Both the position numbers and the translations under genes were made by a program. Source: an uncultured Clostridia bacterium (GTDB lineage Bacteria; Bacillota; Clostridia; Saccharofermentanales; Saccharofermentanaceae). From it: a stretch of DNA of 64,000 bases. This document shows, one piece after another, positions 40,657-50,586 of this stretch. Each line of letters opens with the position of its first letter. The first letter of the stretch is position 1. The notes beneath the pieces are model-generated. The model made no database searches. It saw only the letters and a program-made list of their open reading frames with translations, and had not been told where the DNA came from. The stretch covers positions 1 to 64,000 of the forward strand of contig CAMYXL010000007.1 in NCBI GenBank assembly GCA_947303255.1. The letters are read 5' to 3'.

Positions 40657-42759
40657 ATGACAAACGTACCAGAGATTTTTGGAACAATGGTCTTTAACGA
40701 GCAAATCATGAAGGCTCGTCTTCCTAAGGAAACGTACAAGGCCATGAAGAAGACAATCGAAGAAGGCCTTCCGCTTAATATTGAGATCGCTAATGTAGTT
40801 GCTAATGCAATGAAGGATTGGGCAGTTGAAAAAGGAGCTACACACTTCACTCACTGGTTCCAACCACTTACAGGTATTACAGCCGAGAAGCACGACAGTT
40901 TCATCTGTCCTACAAAAGAAGGCAGCGTAATAATGGAGTTCTCCGGTAAGGAACTCGTACAAGGTGAACCTGATGCTTCTTCCTTCCCTTCCGGCGGATT
41001 GAGAGCTACATTCGAAGCAAGAGGCTATACAGCATGGGATCCTACAAGCTTCGCTTTCATCAAAGATAACACACTTTGCATCCCAACAGCTTTCTGTTCA
41101 TATAGCGGTGAGGCACTTGATAAGAAGACTCCTCTCCTGAGATCAATGGAAGTCATCAGTAAGCAAGCTGTCAGGATCTTGAGACTCTTCGGTAATGAAG
41201 ATCCGCATCTCACAGTTAAGACAACAGTCGGTCCTGAGCAAGAGTACTTCCTCATTCCTGTAGAACTCTACAATAAAAGAAAAGATCTTATCTATACAGG
41301 AAGAACACTTTTCGGAGCTAAGCCTCCTAAGGGACAAGAGCTTGAGGATCACTACTTCGGAGCTATCAAGCCAAGAGTTTCAGCTTACATGAAGGATCTT
41401 GACGAAGAACTTTGGAAGCTCGGTGTTCTTGCTAAGACAAAGCATAACGAGGTTGCTCCTGCACAGCACGAGCTTGCTCCTATCTTTACAACAACAAACA
41501 TCGCAACTGATCACAACCAGTTGATGATGGAGATCATGCAAAAGGTTGCTAAGAAGCACGGTCTCGTTTGCCTCTTGCACGAGAAGCCATTCGCAGGAGT
41601 TAACGGTTCAGGTAAGCACAACAACTGGTCCATCTCCACAAGCACAGGCGTTAACCTTTTGGAGCCAGGTGATACACCTTCCGAGAACGCACAGTTCCTG
41701 TTGTTCCTCGCAGCTGTTATAAGAGCAGTAGATGTTCACCAAGACCTCTTGAGAATCTCTGTTGCTACAGCAGGTAACGATCACAGACTCGGCGCTAACG
41801 AAGCACCTCCGGCAGTTGTTTCAATGTTCCTTGGTGATGAGCTCAATGAGATCATCGAGTCCATCGTAAGCGGTAAGTCAGTACATAAGAAGTCCAAGGT
41901 ACAAATGGAGATCGGTGTTGACGTTCTTCCTAAGTTCCCTAAGGATTCTACAGACCGTAACAGAACTTCACCGTTCGCATTTACAGGAAACAAGTTCGAA
42001 TTCAGAATGCTCGGTTCAGCTAACTCCATTGCTTGTGCAAACATCATGCTCAACACAGCAGTTGCAGATTCCCTCTGTGAATTCGCTGACAAGCTCGAGA
42101 AAGTTAAGAAGAAGGATTTCCAAACTGCTCTTGCTAAGCTTATCAAGGAAACCATTACGGCTCATAAGAGGATCATCTTCAACGGTAACGGTTATGACGA
42201 GCACTGGATCAAGGAAGCAGTTGATGACAGAGGTCTCCTGAACCTCAGAAGCACACCTGAAGCAATGGATCGTTTCCTCGATCAGAAGAACAAGGACGTA
42301 TTCTTGAAGTTTGGTGTATTCAGTTTGGCAGAGATGCAATCCAGACACGATATCCTCCTCGAGAACTATTCGAAGACGATCAATATCGAAGCTTTGACAA
42401 TGATCGACATGGCAAGAAAGGATATCCTCCCTGCTATCACTTCTTACATCAAGGAGTTGTCCGATACGGCAGTTTCAGTTTCAAACGCAGCAGGCGTAGA
42501 CGCTGTTTTCGAGAAGAACCTTATTACAAAGCTTGTTAAGATCCAGGCTTCTATCTCAGATAAGATCAACATCCTCGAGAATGCAGTCGTATCAGTACAC
42601 GAGATTTCAGATATTTCAAAGCAGTCCTATGCTTACAGAGATTCCGTATTCGTAGCAATGCAGGATCTGAGAGCATCAGTGGACAAAGCAGAATCACTCT
42701 GTGCCGCTAAGTATTGGCCATTCCCTTCATATGGCGAATTACTCTTCGGAGTCAGATAA
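40657..42759 (+). CDS. glnN: glutamine synthetase type III
   Basis: 700 aa; [84 protein letters not shown]. Confidence 0.96.
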   Translation: MTNVPEIFGTMVFNEQIMKARLPKETYKAMKKTIEEGLPLNIEIANVVANAMKDWAVEKGATHFTHWFQPLTGITAEKHDSFICPTKEGSVIMEFSGKELVQGEPDASSFPSGGLRATFEARGYTAWDPTSFAFIKDNTLCIPTAFCSYSGEALDKKTPLLRSMEVISKQAVRILRLFGNEDPHLTVKTTVGPEQEYFLIPVELYNKRKDLIYTGRTLFGAKPPKGQELEDHYFGAIKPRVSAYMKDLDEELWKLGVLAKTKHNEVAPAQHELAPIFTTTNIATDHNQLMMEIMQKVAKKHGLVCLLHEKPFAGVNGSGKHNNWSISTSTGVNLLEPGDTPSENAQFLLFLAAVIRAVDVHQDLLRISVATAGNDHRLGANEAPPAVVSMFLGDELNEIIESIVSGKSVHKKSKVQMEIGVDVLPKFPKDSTDRNRTSPFAFTGNKFEFRMLGSANSIACANIMLNTAVADSLCEFADKLEKVKKKDFQTALAKLIKETITAHKRIIFNGNGYDEHWIKEAVDDRGLLNLRSTPEAMDRFLDQKNKDVFLKFGVFSLAEMQSRHDILLENYSKTINIEALTMIDMARKDILPAITSYIKELSDTAVSVSNAAGVDAVFEKNLITKLVKIQASISDKINILENAVVSVHEISDISKQSYAYRDSVFVAMQDLRASVDKAESLCAAKYWPFPSYGELLFGVR

Positions 42760-42776
42760 CAAAGGAGTATATTTTT

Positions 42777-44549
42777 ATGGATTTAGAAATTTTGGAATAT
42801 ATAGACGGCACCATATTTGGTATATGGTTTTTGATAGGTGCCGCGTTAGTTTTCTTCATGCAGGCCGGCTTTGCAATGCTCGAGACAGGTTTTTGTCGTT
42901 ACAAGAACGCAGGTAACATCCTGATGAAGAACTTGATGGACTTCTGTATCGGTACAGTTTGTTTCATCTTCTTGGGATTCGGACTCATGATGAGTGAAGA
43001 TATGATCTGTGGATTCGTTGGTGTTCCAAACTTAAGTATCTTTACTGACTTTACAGGATTCATGCAGACCAACGCATCAAGTTTCGTATTCAACCTCGTC
43101 TTCTGTGCTACGGCAGCTACTATCGTATCCGGTGCCGTTGCAGAGAGAATCAAGTTCAGCACATATTGTGTTTACTCAGCAGTTCTTTCATTGGTTGTTT
43201 ATCCTATCGAAGCAGGCTGGGTATGGAACCCTAACGGTTGGCTCGCAAAGCTCGGATTCATCGATTTCGCTGGTTCCGCAGCTATCCACACAGTCGGTGG
43301 TGTATCCGCTCTTATCGGTGCTATCGTTCTCGGACCTCGTATCGGTAAATATGTAAAAGATAAGGCCGGCAAGGTTATCAAGGTAAACGCTATCCAGGGT
43401 CATAACATTCCTTTGGGTGCTCTCGGTTGCTTCATCCTCTGGTTCGGTTGGTACGGATTTAACGGTGCAGCAGCAACATCATCAGAACAGCTCGCAGCTA
43501 TCTTCCTTACAACTACTATCGCTCCTGCAGTCGCAACCGTAACAGCTCTTATCTACACTTGGGTCAAGAACGGTAAGCCTGATGTATCAATGTGTATCAA
43601 CGCTTCCCTTGCAGGTCTCGTTTGTGTAACAGCAGGTTGTCACTGTATCGATGCAGCAGGTGCTATCGTTGAAGGTATCATCTCAGGTATTGCAGTAATC
43701 ATTGTTATCGAAGTACTTGACCTTAAACTTCATATCGACGATCCGGTTGGTGCAGTCGGTGTTCACATGGCAAACGGTATCTTAGGAACTATCCTTGCAG
43801 GTGCACTTGCAACAAACACATCTTCACTTGGTGTTGACGGTCCTATCTACGCTTTGATCCACGGAACAAGCTTTGCAGATGGTATGAAAGTCCTCGGTGT
43901 ACAGTTCCTCGGAATCGGTGCCATCATCCTCTGGACAGCAGTCCTCATGGGAGCAACATTCGTAATCATTAAGAAGACAGTTGGCCTTCGTGCTTCCAGA
44001 GAAGACGAGATCGAAGGTATGGATATCTCCGAGCATGGTCTTACAACAGCTTATGCAGGATTTAAGTTCGCACCGCAGGCTATCGTTGAAGGTGCTGACG
44101 AGCCGGTAGTTGTAACAGGTGACGTACCTGAAGCTGAGGCAGTTGAAGTTAAGTCAGTTCCAGTATACGAAGCTAAGGCTGACAAAGACGGTCACATCTA
44201 CACCAAGATCGACATCGTATGTAAAGAAGCTAAACTCGATAAACTTAAAAACGCACTTATGGCTATCGGTATTACCGGTATGACAGTAACTCACGTAATG
44301 GGTTGCGGCGCACAGAAAGGAAGACAGGAGTTCTACCGTGGTGTTCCGGTTGAAGCATCACTCCTCCCTAAGATCCAGATCTCTGTAGTAGTTGTCGCAG
44401 TACCTGTACAGAAAGTAATCGACGTAGCTAAGAAGACACTTTATACAGGTCACATCGGTGACGGTAAGATCTTCGTAAGCAACATCCAGAACGTTGTTAA
44501 GGTTAGAACCGGCGAAGAAGGTTATGACGCCTTACAGGACGTTGAATAA
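42777..44549 (+). CDS. amt: ammonium transporter with fused C-terminal PII (GlnB/GlnK-like) domain
   Basis: Amt motifs AGFAMLETGFCRYKNAGNILMKN, DFAGSAAIHTVGGVSALIGA, GWYGFNG, DDPVGAVGVHMANGILGT; C-terminal PII from HIYTKIDIVCKEAKLDKLKNALMAIGITGMTVTHVMGCGAQKG. Real start MDLEILEYIDG at 42777. Confidence 0.95.
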   Translation: MDLEILEYIDGTIFGIWFLIGAALVFFMQAGFAMLETGFCRYKNAGNILMKNLMDFCIGTVCFIFLGFGLMMSEDMICGFVGVPNLSIFTDFTGFMQTNASSFVFNLVFCATAATIVSGAVAERIKFSTYCVYSAVLSLVVYPIEAGWVWNPNGWLAKLGFIDFAGSAAIHTVGGVSALIGAIVLGPRIGKYVKDKAGKVIKVNAIQGHNIPLGALGCFILWFGWYGFNGAAATSSEQLAAIFLTTTIAPAVATVTALIYTWVKNGKPDVSMCINASLAGLVCVTAGCHCIDAAGAIVEGIISGIAVIIVIEVLDLKLHIDDPVGAVGVHMANGILGTILAGALATNTSSLGVDGPIYALIHGTSFADGMKVLGVQFLGIGAIILWTAVLMGATFVIIKKTVGLRASREDEIEGMDISEHGLTTAYAGFKFAPQAIVEGADEPVVVTGDVPEAEAVEVKSVPVYEAKADKDGHIYTKIDIVCKEAKLDKLKNALMAIGITGMTVTHVMGCGAQKGRQEFYRGVPVEASLLPKIQISVVVVAVPVQKVIDVAKKTLYTGHIGDGKIFVSNIQNVVKVRTGEEGYDALQDVE

Positions 44550-44559
44550 AATATCATAC

Positions 44560-44600
44560 GCCTTTGGGGAGTCTTGTTAATTCAGGGCTCCCTAAGGCAT
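44560..44600 (+). terminator. hairpin between amt and asnB, no T-run (partial terminator or processing element)
   Basis: GCCTTtgGGGAGTC...GGCTCCCtAAGGC stem, followed by ATTTATAAG. Confidence 0.45.
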
Positions 44601-44629
44601 TTATAAGTTTGAAGGAGAAGTTTTAGGAT

Positions 44630-46207
44630 ATGTGTTCAATAATGTTTTATATGAGTCCTCTCATAACGGAAGAGGAATTCAAAAAAGGCTTCGATGCCAC
44701 GATCTCCAGAGGTCCTGATCAATCAAGGATCGTATCTCTCGGAGAAGGAATAATGGGATTTCATCGTCTCTCCATCATGGGCCTTACTGAGGAAGGCATG
44801 CAGCCATTCTCTCTCGGCTCGAAAGCACTCGTATGTAACGGAGAGATCTACGGATTTGAAAAATTAAGAGACGAACTTTCAAAAGACTACAGTTTTAAGA
44901 GCGATTCCGATTGCGAGATACTTCTTCCCCTTTTCGAAAAGTATGGTGAAGAAATGTTCAAGATGCTTGATGCGGAATATGCTCTTATCATGTATGACAA
45001 GGATACAAAAGAGGTCATCGCAGCTAGAGATCCGATCGGTATCAGACCTCTATACTACGGCTATGACAAAGACGGATACATCGTACTTGCAAGTGAGCCG
45101 AAAAACCTTACTGCATTCTGCGAGAAGATCCTCCCATTCCCTCCGGGACATTATCTCAAGGACGGAAAGTTCGTATGCTATAACGATATAACAAAAGTTG
45201 AAAAAGTAATCGATGATGATCTTGAGACAGTATGTGCAAACATCAAGGACAAGCTCATCAAAGGCGTTGAGAAAAGACTGGTTTCCGATTCTAAAGTTGG
45301 TTTCCTCCTAAGCGGCGGTCTCGACTCTTCCCTCGTATGCGCTATTGCAGCAAAGAAAGCTAGCGCTCCGATTAAGACATTCGCTATCGGTATGAACGAA
45401 GATGCTATCGACCTCAAGTATGCTAAGCAAGTTGCTGATTATATCGGAAGCGATCATACAGAAGTTATCATCACAAGAGATGACGTAATCAACAGTCTTG
45501 ATGAAGTCATAAAGATACTCGGAACTTATGATATTACGACTATCAGAGCTTCCATGGGTATGTATCTTTTGTGCAAGAAGATCCATGAGATCTCAGATAT
45601 CAGAGTACTCCTCACAGGTGAGATCTCAGATGAGATTTTCGGATATAAGTATACTGATTTTGCACCGTCACCGGAGGCTTTCCAGGAAGAGTCAGAAAAG
45701 CGTGTACGAGAGCTTCATATGTATGATGTTCTTCGTGCTGACAGATGTATCTCAGTTAACTCTCTCGAGGCAAGAGTACCATTCGGTGATCTTGACTTCG
45801 TTAAATATGTAATGGCAGTTGACCCTAAGAAAAAGGTCAACGTATATAACAAGGGTAAGTATCTTTTGAGACATGCTTTCGAAGGAGACTACCTCCCTCA
45901 CGATATCCTCTTCAGAGAAAAAGCAGCATTTTCAGATGCAGTAGGTCACTCAATGGTCGACCACCTGAAGGAATATGCTAACGACTTCTATACGGATGAA
46001 GAATATGAAGAACTCATCAAGAAGTATGATCATTCCCGTCCGTTTACAAAAGAGTCCCTCCTTTACAGAGAGATCTTCGAGAAGTACTACAAAGGCAACT
46101 CTGCTATGGTCGTTGATTTCTGGATGCCTAACAAGTCATGGGAAGGCTGTGATGTAAACGATCCATCTGCAAGAGTACTTAAGAACTACGGCGAGAGCGG
46201 AAAGTGA
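44630..46207 (+). CDS. asnB: asparagine synthetase B (glutamine-hydrolysing)
   Basis: MCSIMFYM N-terminal nucleophile, [38 protein letters not shown]-loop, [12 protein letters not shown]. Confidence 0.95.
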   Translation: MCSIMFYMSPLITEEEFKKGFDATISRGPDQSRIVSLGEGIMGFHRLSIMGLTEEGMQPFSLGSKALVCNGEIYGFEKLRDELSKDYSFKSDSDCEILLPLFEKYGEEMFKMLDAEYALIMYDKDTKEVIAARDPIGIRPLYYGYDKDGYIVLASEPKNLTAFCEKILPFPPGHYLKDGKFVCYNDITKVEKVIDDDLETVCANIKDKLIKGVEKRLVSDSKVGFLLSGGLDSSLVCAIAAKKASAPIKTFAIGMNEDAIDLKYAKQVADYIGSDHTEVIITRDDVINSLDEVIKILGTYDITTIRASMGMYLLCKKIHEISDIRVLLTGEISDEIFGYKYTDFAPSPEAFQEESEKRVRELHMYDVLRADRCISVNSLEARVPFGDLDFVKYVMAVDPKKKVNVYNKGKYLLRHAFEGDYLPHDILFREKAAFSDAVGHSMVDHLKEYANDFYTDEEYEELIKKYDHSRPFTKESLLYREIFEKYYKGNSAMVVDFWMPNKSWEGCDVNDPSARVLKNYGESGK

Positions 46208-46217
46208 GGAAGTTTCT

Positions 46218-47816
46218 ATGACAAAGTATATTTTTGTAACAGGCGGTGTTGTTTCAGGATTAGGCAAAGGCATTACGGCAGCTTCCCTCGGACGTCTTCT
46301 CAAGTCCAGAGGTCTTAAGGTTGCTTCTCAGAAATTGGATCCTTATATCAACGTTGATCCGGGTACCATGAGTCCTTATCAGCACGGTGAAGTTTATGTA
46401 ACTGAAGACGGTGCTGAGACTGACCTCGACTTAGGTCATTATGAGCGTTTTATCGATGAGGATCTTAACAGATATTCAAACCTTACAACCGGTAAAGTTT
46501 ATGAGACCGTAATCTCCAAGGAGCGTCGCGGCGAGTACTTAGGAAGCACGGTACAGACTATTCCTCACGTCACAAATGAGATCAAGGAATTTATCTATAA
46601 AGTCGGTCAGACATCCAACGCTGATGTTGTTATTACTGAGATCGGCGGTACCATCGGTGATATCGAAGGACAGCCGTTTATCGAAGCTATAAGACAAGTC
46701 GGACGCGAGCAGGGTCCTAATAATTCCCTCTACATCCACGTTGTCCTCGTCCCTTACCTCAAGGCTTCAGGCGAGCATAAATCCAAGCCTGCCCAGCACT
46801 CCGTTAAGGAACTTCAAGGAATGGGTGTCTCACCTGACATCATCGTACTTCGTACAGACGAGCCGATCGAAGATGATTCTATCTTTAAGAAGATCGCCAT
46901 GTTCTGCAACGTATGTCCTGACTGCGTAATCGAGAACACAACTATGAAGTCTCTTTACGAGGCACCTCTGATGCTCGAGAAGAGTCATTTCTCTGATGTA
47001 GTTCTTAGAAAACTTCAGATCGATGCACCACCTTGTGATCTCGCATCATGGGAGCATCTGTGTGACAAGATCCATAACTGTGATAAGACATGCACCATTG
47101 GTCTTGTTGGTAAATACGTACAACTTCACGATGCATATCTCTCAGTTGCAGAAGCTCTTCACCATGCTGGTTATGAGTTCGGCTGTAACGTTAAGATCGA
47201 TTGGATCGACTCAGAGCACATCACAAAAGATAACGTTGACGAAGTCCTCGGAAAAGTCGATGGTATCCTCGTTCCTGGCGGCTTCGGTGATCGCGGTATC
47301 GAAGGCATGATCATCGCTGCTGAGTATGCCAGAACAAAGAATATTCCTTACCTTGGCATCTGCCTTGGTATGCAGATAGCTGTTATTGAGTTTGCACGTA
47401 ACGTGGTCGGATTTGCTGACGCGAACTCCCGCGAGTTTGACGAGGAATCCGCTCACCGCGTTATCGATTTCATGCCGGGCCAGACAAACGACATCGACAA
47501 GGGCGGCACGCTCCGTCTCGGAAGCTACCCTTGCAGGATAATCCACGGTTCTGTAATGGAAAAGTACTACGGCAGCGAAGTCATCAACGAGAGACATCGT
47601 CACCGTTACGAAGTCAACAACGACTTCAGAGAAGACCTTGAAAGAAATGGTCTCACATTAAGCGGAACCAGCCCAGACAACAAGCTCGTTGAAGCAGTGG
47701 AACTTTCCGACCACAAGTACTATGTCGGCGTTCAGTTCCATCCTGAATTCAAGAGCAGACCTGATAAGCCTCATCCTCTTTTCATGGGTCTTATCGAAAA
47801 CAGTATTAGCCAATAA
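46218..47816 (+). CDS. pyrG: CTP synthase
   Basis: [92 protein letters not shown]. Confidence 0.98.
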   Translation: MTKYIFVTGGVVSGLGKGITAASLGRLLKSRGLKVASQKLDPYINVDPGTMSPYQHGEVYVTEDGAETDLDLGHYERFIDEDLNRYSNLTTGKVYETVISKERRGEYLGSTVQTIPHVTNEIKEFIYKVGQTSNADVVITEIGGTIGDIEGQPFIEAIRQVGREQGPNNSLYIHVVLVPYLKASGEHKSKPAQHSVKELQGMGVSPDIIVLRTDEPIEDDSIFKKIAMFCNVCPDCVIENTTMKSLYEAPLMLEKSHFSDVVLRKLQIDAPPCDLASWEHLCDKIHNCDKTCTIGLVGKYVQLHDAYLSVAEALHHAGYEFGCNVKIDWIDSEHITKDNVDEVLGKVDGILVPGGFGDRGIEGMIIAAEYARTKNIPYLGICLGMQIAVIEFARNVVGFADANSREFDEESAHRVIDFMPGQTNDIDKGGTLRLGSYPCRIIHGSVMEKYYGSEVINERHRHRYEVNNDFREDLERNGLTLSGTSPDNKLVEAVELSDHKYYVGVQFHPEFKSRPDKPHPLFMGLIENSISQ

Positions 47817-47839
47817 ACGTTATTTCACCTTCAAACTTG

Positions 47840-47877
47840 CAAAGGGAGCCCGTTGCGAAAGCAGCGGACTCCCTTTG
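47840..47877. terminator. hairpin between convergent pyrG and ABC permease genes
   Basis: CAAAGGGAGcCCGTTGC-GAAA-GCAGCGGaCTCCCTTTG. Confidence 0.75.
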
Positions 47878-47897
47878 ACTATCTCGCGAGAAAATAA

Positions 47898-49070
47898 TCA
47901 TCCGTTATTGACTATCTTTTCATTCTCGAAAAGCTTACCAACGATGATAACAAATATCGTAGCAAAGAAGATATTGATAAAACATATCGGAACAATGTAG
48001 TTGATCGAATATTTCATCGACATAATATCCTGCATAAACTTAATGGAATTCCATACCGGAACAAAGTAATTCTTTGAACCGAATCTGTTGATCAGGCTGG
48101 AGAAACCGTCAGTCGAAGAAAGAAGTGAAGGTATCATGAAAAGGAACAGGAAAACAGGCGCAATAGTAGTTGCCTGCTTAACGTCCTTTGAGATCGTAGA
48201 CGTAATTAGAAGGAGTGATGACAATACCAAGATCGCCGTTACAACACTCAGGAAAAGAGCTATATAAGCTGAAGGACCGTAATTCGTAAATCCGTCGAGT
48301 CCAAATGACTTCGCGATCTTTTTAAGAGATAATGCCATACCAAGGAAAGCCGACATACTGGAAAGGATCGACACTACCAGAATAGTAAGCGATTTACCTG
48401 CAGCCAGATCACGACGCTTTATCGGAGTAACAAGAAGTGTATTAAGGAATCCGTGCTCCTTATCACCTGCTATCGAGTTGGAAGCAAGATTCATGCAGAC
48501 CATGTAAACAGCCATAAATACGATCGTAGGTATTATTCCACCGAGCATCTTTCCGACTTCGGAATCTACATCAGCCATGTTATAGTCGTCAGATTCGACA
48601 ACGTTATTTACAGTAAATATCTTTGGCTGAAGAGCATCGAAAACGTCAGCCAGGAACGTATAAGCCATATAAGATCTTGAATTGGATGAATTGTAGAATA
48701 TCTCTATATTCGAGAGATCTTCCGAACCTGGTTCTGAGATCTTAAAATCTTCAGGGAAGATTACCAGGATATCAAGCTCTTTATTCTTGACCTGAGATTT
48801 GTATTTACTGAGCGTCTCTTCATCAGTCTTCGGTGCCTCCTCTATACCGAGCGTATCGAAAGCAACCAAAAAGTATTCCGGAGAATTCACATAATATCCG
48901 TTCGTCTTCTCCTCTTTATTATCGGAATTCAGTGGTTCAGCAAGTACCGAGAACAAAGAACAATAACCGAATACGATAAGGAACGGCAATACAAATATCT
49001 GAAGAAGCAAAACCTTATCCGTAAAGAACGCACGAAGTTCCTTTTTGGCAACGGTCAAAATATCTCTCAT
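47898..49070 (-). CDS. ABC-2 type exporter permease (NatB-like)
   Basis: MRDILTVAKKELRAFFTDKVLLLQIFVLP; SNSIAGDKEHGFLNTLLVTPIKRRDLAAGKSL; multiple TM segments. Confidence 0.88.
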   Translation of the reverse strand: MRDILTVAKKELRAFFTDKVLLLQIFVLPFLIVFGYCSLFSVLAEPLNSDNKEEKTNGYYVNSPEYFLVAFDTLGIEEAPKTDEETLSKYKSQVKNKELDILVIFPEDFKISEPGSEDLSNIEIFYNSSNSRSYMAYTFLADVFDALQPKIFTVNNVVESDDYNMADVDSEVGKMLGGIIPTIVFMAVYMVCMNLASNSIAGDKEHGFLNTLLVTPIKRRDLAAGKSLTILVVSILSSMSAFLGMALSLKKIAKSFGLDGFTNYGPSAYIALFLSVVTAILVLSSLLLITSTISKDVKQATTIAPVFLFLFMIPSLLSSTDGFSSLINRFGSKNYFVPVWNSIKFMQDIMSMKYSINYIVPICFINIFFATIFVIIVGKLFENEKIVNNG

Positions 49071-49840
49071 GCTTTGCCTCCCTTCATATCGACATATATG
49101 TCATAGAAGGCATCTTCAAGAGATTTGCCGTTCGTAAGGTTTTCCAAAGTATCGTTAACTACGATCTTTCCGTCCATGATCATAGCTGCACGGTCGCACA
49201 CCTTCTCAACAAGATCGAAAAGATGAGTCGAGATTATGACGCACTTCCCTTCAGCCTTCATATCCATGATGAAGTTCCTGACCTCACGGGCTGCAATGAT
49301 ATCAAGTCCGTTCGTCGGCTCATCGAAAATAATGAACTTAGGATCATGCAAAACGGAAATAACCAGGGACACTTTCTGCCTTTGCCCCTGCGAGAGCTTC
49401 GATATGATACTGTCGGCAAATTCATTTATACCAAACTTCTCGAAAAGCGCCTCTTTTCTTTCTGAAGCAACATCAACCGGGATATGGTAAAGTTCGGAGA
49501 AGAAATCAAACATCTGTCTTGGAGTAGCCTTCATATCGAGCCTGAGATCAGTCGTCAGAAAAGCAAGTTCAGAACGCACCTTCTCCGGATTTTTGACACA
49601 GCTTACATCATTATAGAGCGCATCACCGCTGTCAGGTTTGATCATGGTAGCAAGAACACGCATGGTAGTAGTCTTACCTGCTCCGTTAGGTCCTATAAGA
49701 CCGAACACTTCTCCAGATCTTGCCGTAAAACTTACGCCGTCTACAGCCCTTTTACGCCTCTCGGATATACCGAGGGCTTTTCTCTGTTTTTCACTGATGG
49801 CAAATGTCTTTACAACATCCTTAACCGTTAATACTTCCAT
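49067..49840 (-). CDS. ABC transporter ATP-binding protein (NatA-like)
   Basis: GLIGPNGAGKTTTMR, KLSQGQRQKVSLV, FIIFDEPTNGLDI. Confidence 0.95.
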   Translation of the reverse strand: MEVLTVKDVVKTFAISEKQRKALGISERRKRAVDGVSFTARSGEVFGLIGPNGAGKTTTMRVLATMIKPDSGDALYNDVSCVKNPEKVRSELAFLTTDLRLDMKATPRQMFDFFSELYHIPVDVASERKEALFEKFGINEFADSIISKLSQGQRQKVSLVISVLHDPKFIIFDEPTNGLDIIAAREVRNFIMDMKAEGKCVIISTHLFDLVEKVCDRAAMIMDGKIVVNDTLENLTNGKSLEDAFYDIYVDMKGGKA

Positions 49841-49901
49841 ATGATGAACATCTCCAAGCCAAACTAGGAGATATTATATCATATATATAAATATTTTTTA
49901 T

Positions 49902-50438
49902 TTATTCGAAAACACTCGGCCACTCATGTTCGGCAGCATCCAGCATCATCCTGATCTCGTTTTCATGTTCCTTAAGAAGTTCCTCATAATGATCGGCGAT
50001 CTCCTTAGGTTCCTTTCTGTCAGGAATATACTCAAAATCCCTGTTGATAGGGATCTGCCAATAACCGTCTTCAGCCAGTACAGATACATACATCTGGGCA
50101 GGACCGAAGACCTGAGGCATGATCATGAGATCCACGTAAGGATCGCCGTCATAATACTGGACACCACTCTCATTAATGGTCATGATCGGATCATACTTAG
50201 GCTTGATCTTGAGAAAACCAGATTCAAACTTCAGATAATCAGGCATCTCTACCTTAAAGTCGTAGTCAGTTCCCAGATTGATCCTCTCTTTGGGAGAACC
50301 CTCAACAGCATCAAATTCGCAGGAACATTTCTGATAAGGATACCACTTGCCGATAAAATATAGAATATTGATCCCCATGAAGCCGATTATGCATATAAGA
50401 AATAATGCGGCAAAAACTTCAAAGCTACGCTTACGCAT
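49902..50438 (-). CDS. membrane-anchored protein of unknown function
   Basis: 178 aa, N-terminal TM FAALFLICIIGFMGINILYFIG; no recognised motif. Confidence 0.55.
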   Translation of the reverse strand: MRKRSFEVFAALFLICIIGFMGINILYFIGKWYPYQKCSCEFDAVEGSPKERINLGTDYDFKVEMPDYLKFESGFLKIKPKYDPIMTINESGVQYYDGDPYVDLMIMPQVFGPAQMYVSVLAEDGYWQIPINRDFEYIPDRKEPKEIADHYEELLKEHENEIRMMLDAAEHEWPSVFE

Positions 50439-50502
50439 AACGATACCTTCCCTTCGTTTATTCCGATTGTTTTCTCATCCCCAAATTGAAGGTAACACAA
50501 CA

Positions 50503-50528
50503 AAGCCGTATATTTCAACGGCTTTGAG
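50503..50528. terminator. hairpin downstream of carB
   Basis: CAAAGCCGT-ATATTTCA-ACGGCTTTG; weak T-tail on the reverse strand. Confidence 0.55.
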
Positions 50529-50586
50529 CAAAATTAAGAAGTTCTTAATGTGTTTTTATATAATTTGTAAGGTATTTTTCGAAAAC

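Noticed and set aside
42714-42776. Upstream extension of the amt ORF ([21 protein letters not shown])
   Set aside because: Overlaps the glnN 3' end; a good AAAGGAG SD precedes the ATG at 42777 and the Amt N-terminus starts there.
47840-47877. GNRA-capped hairpin after pyrG as a novel structured RNA
   Set aside because: Lies between convergent genes and is adequately explained as a bidirectional terminator.
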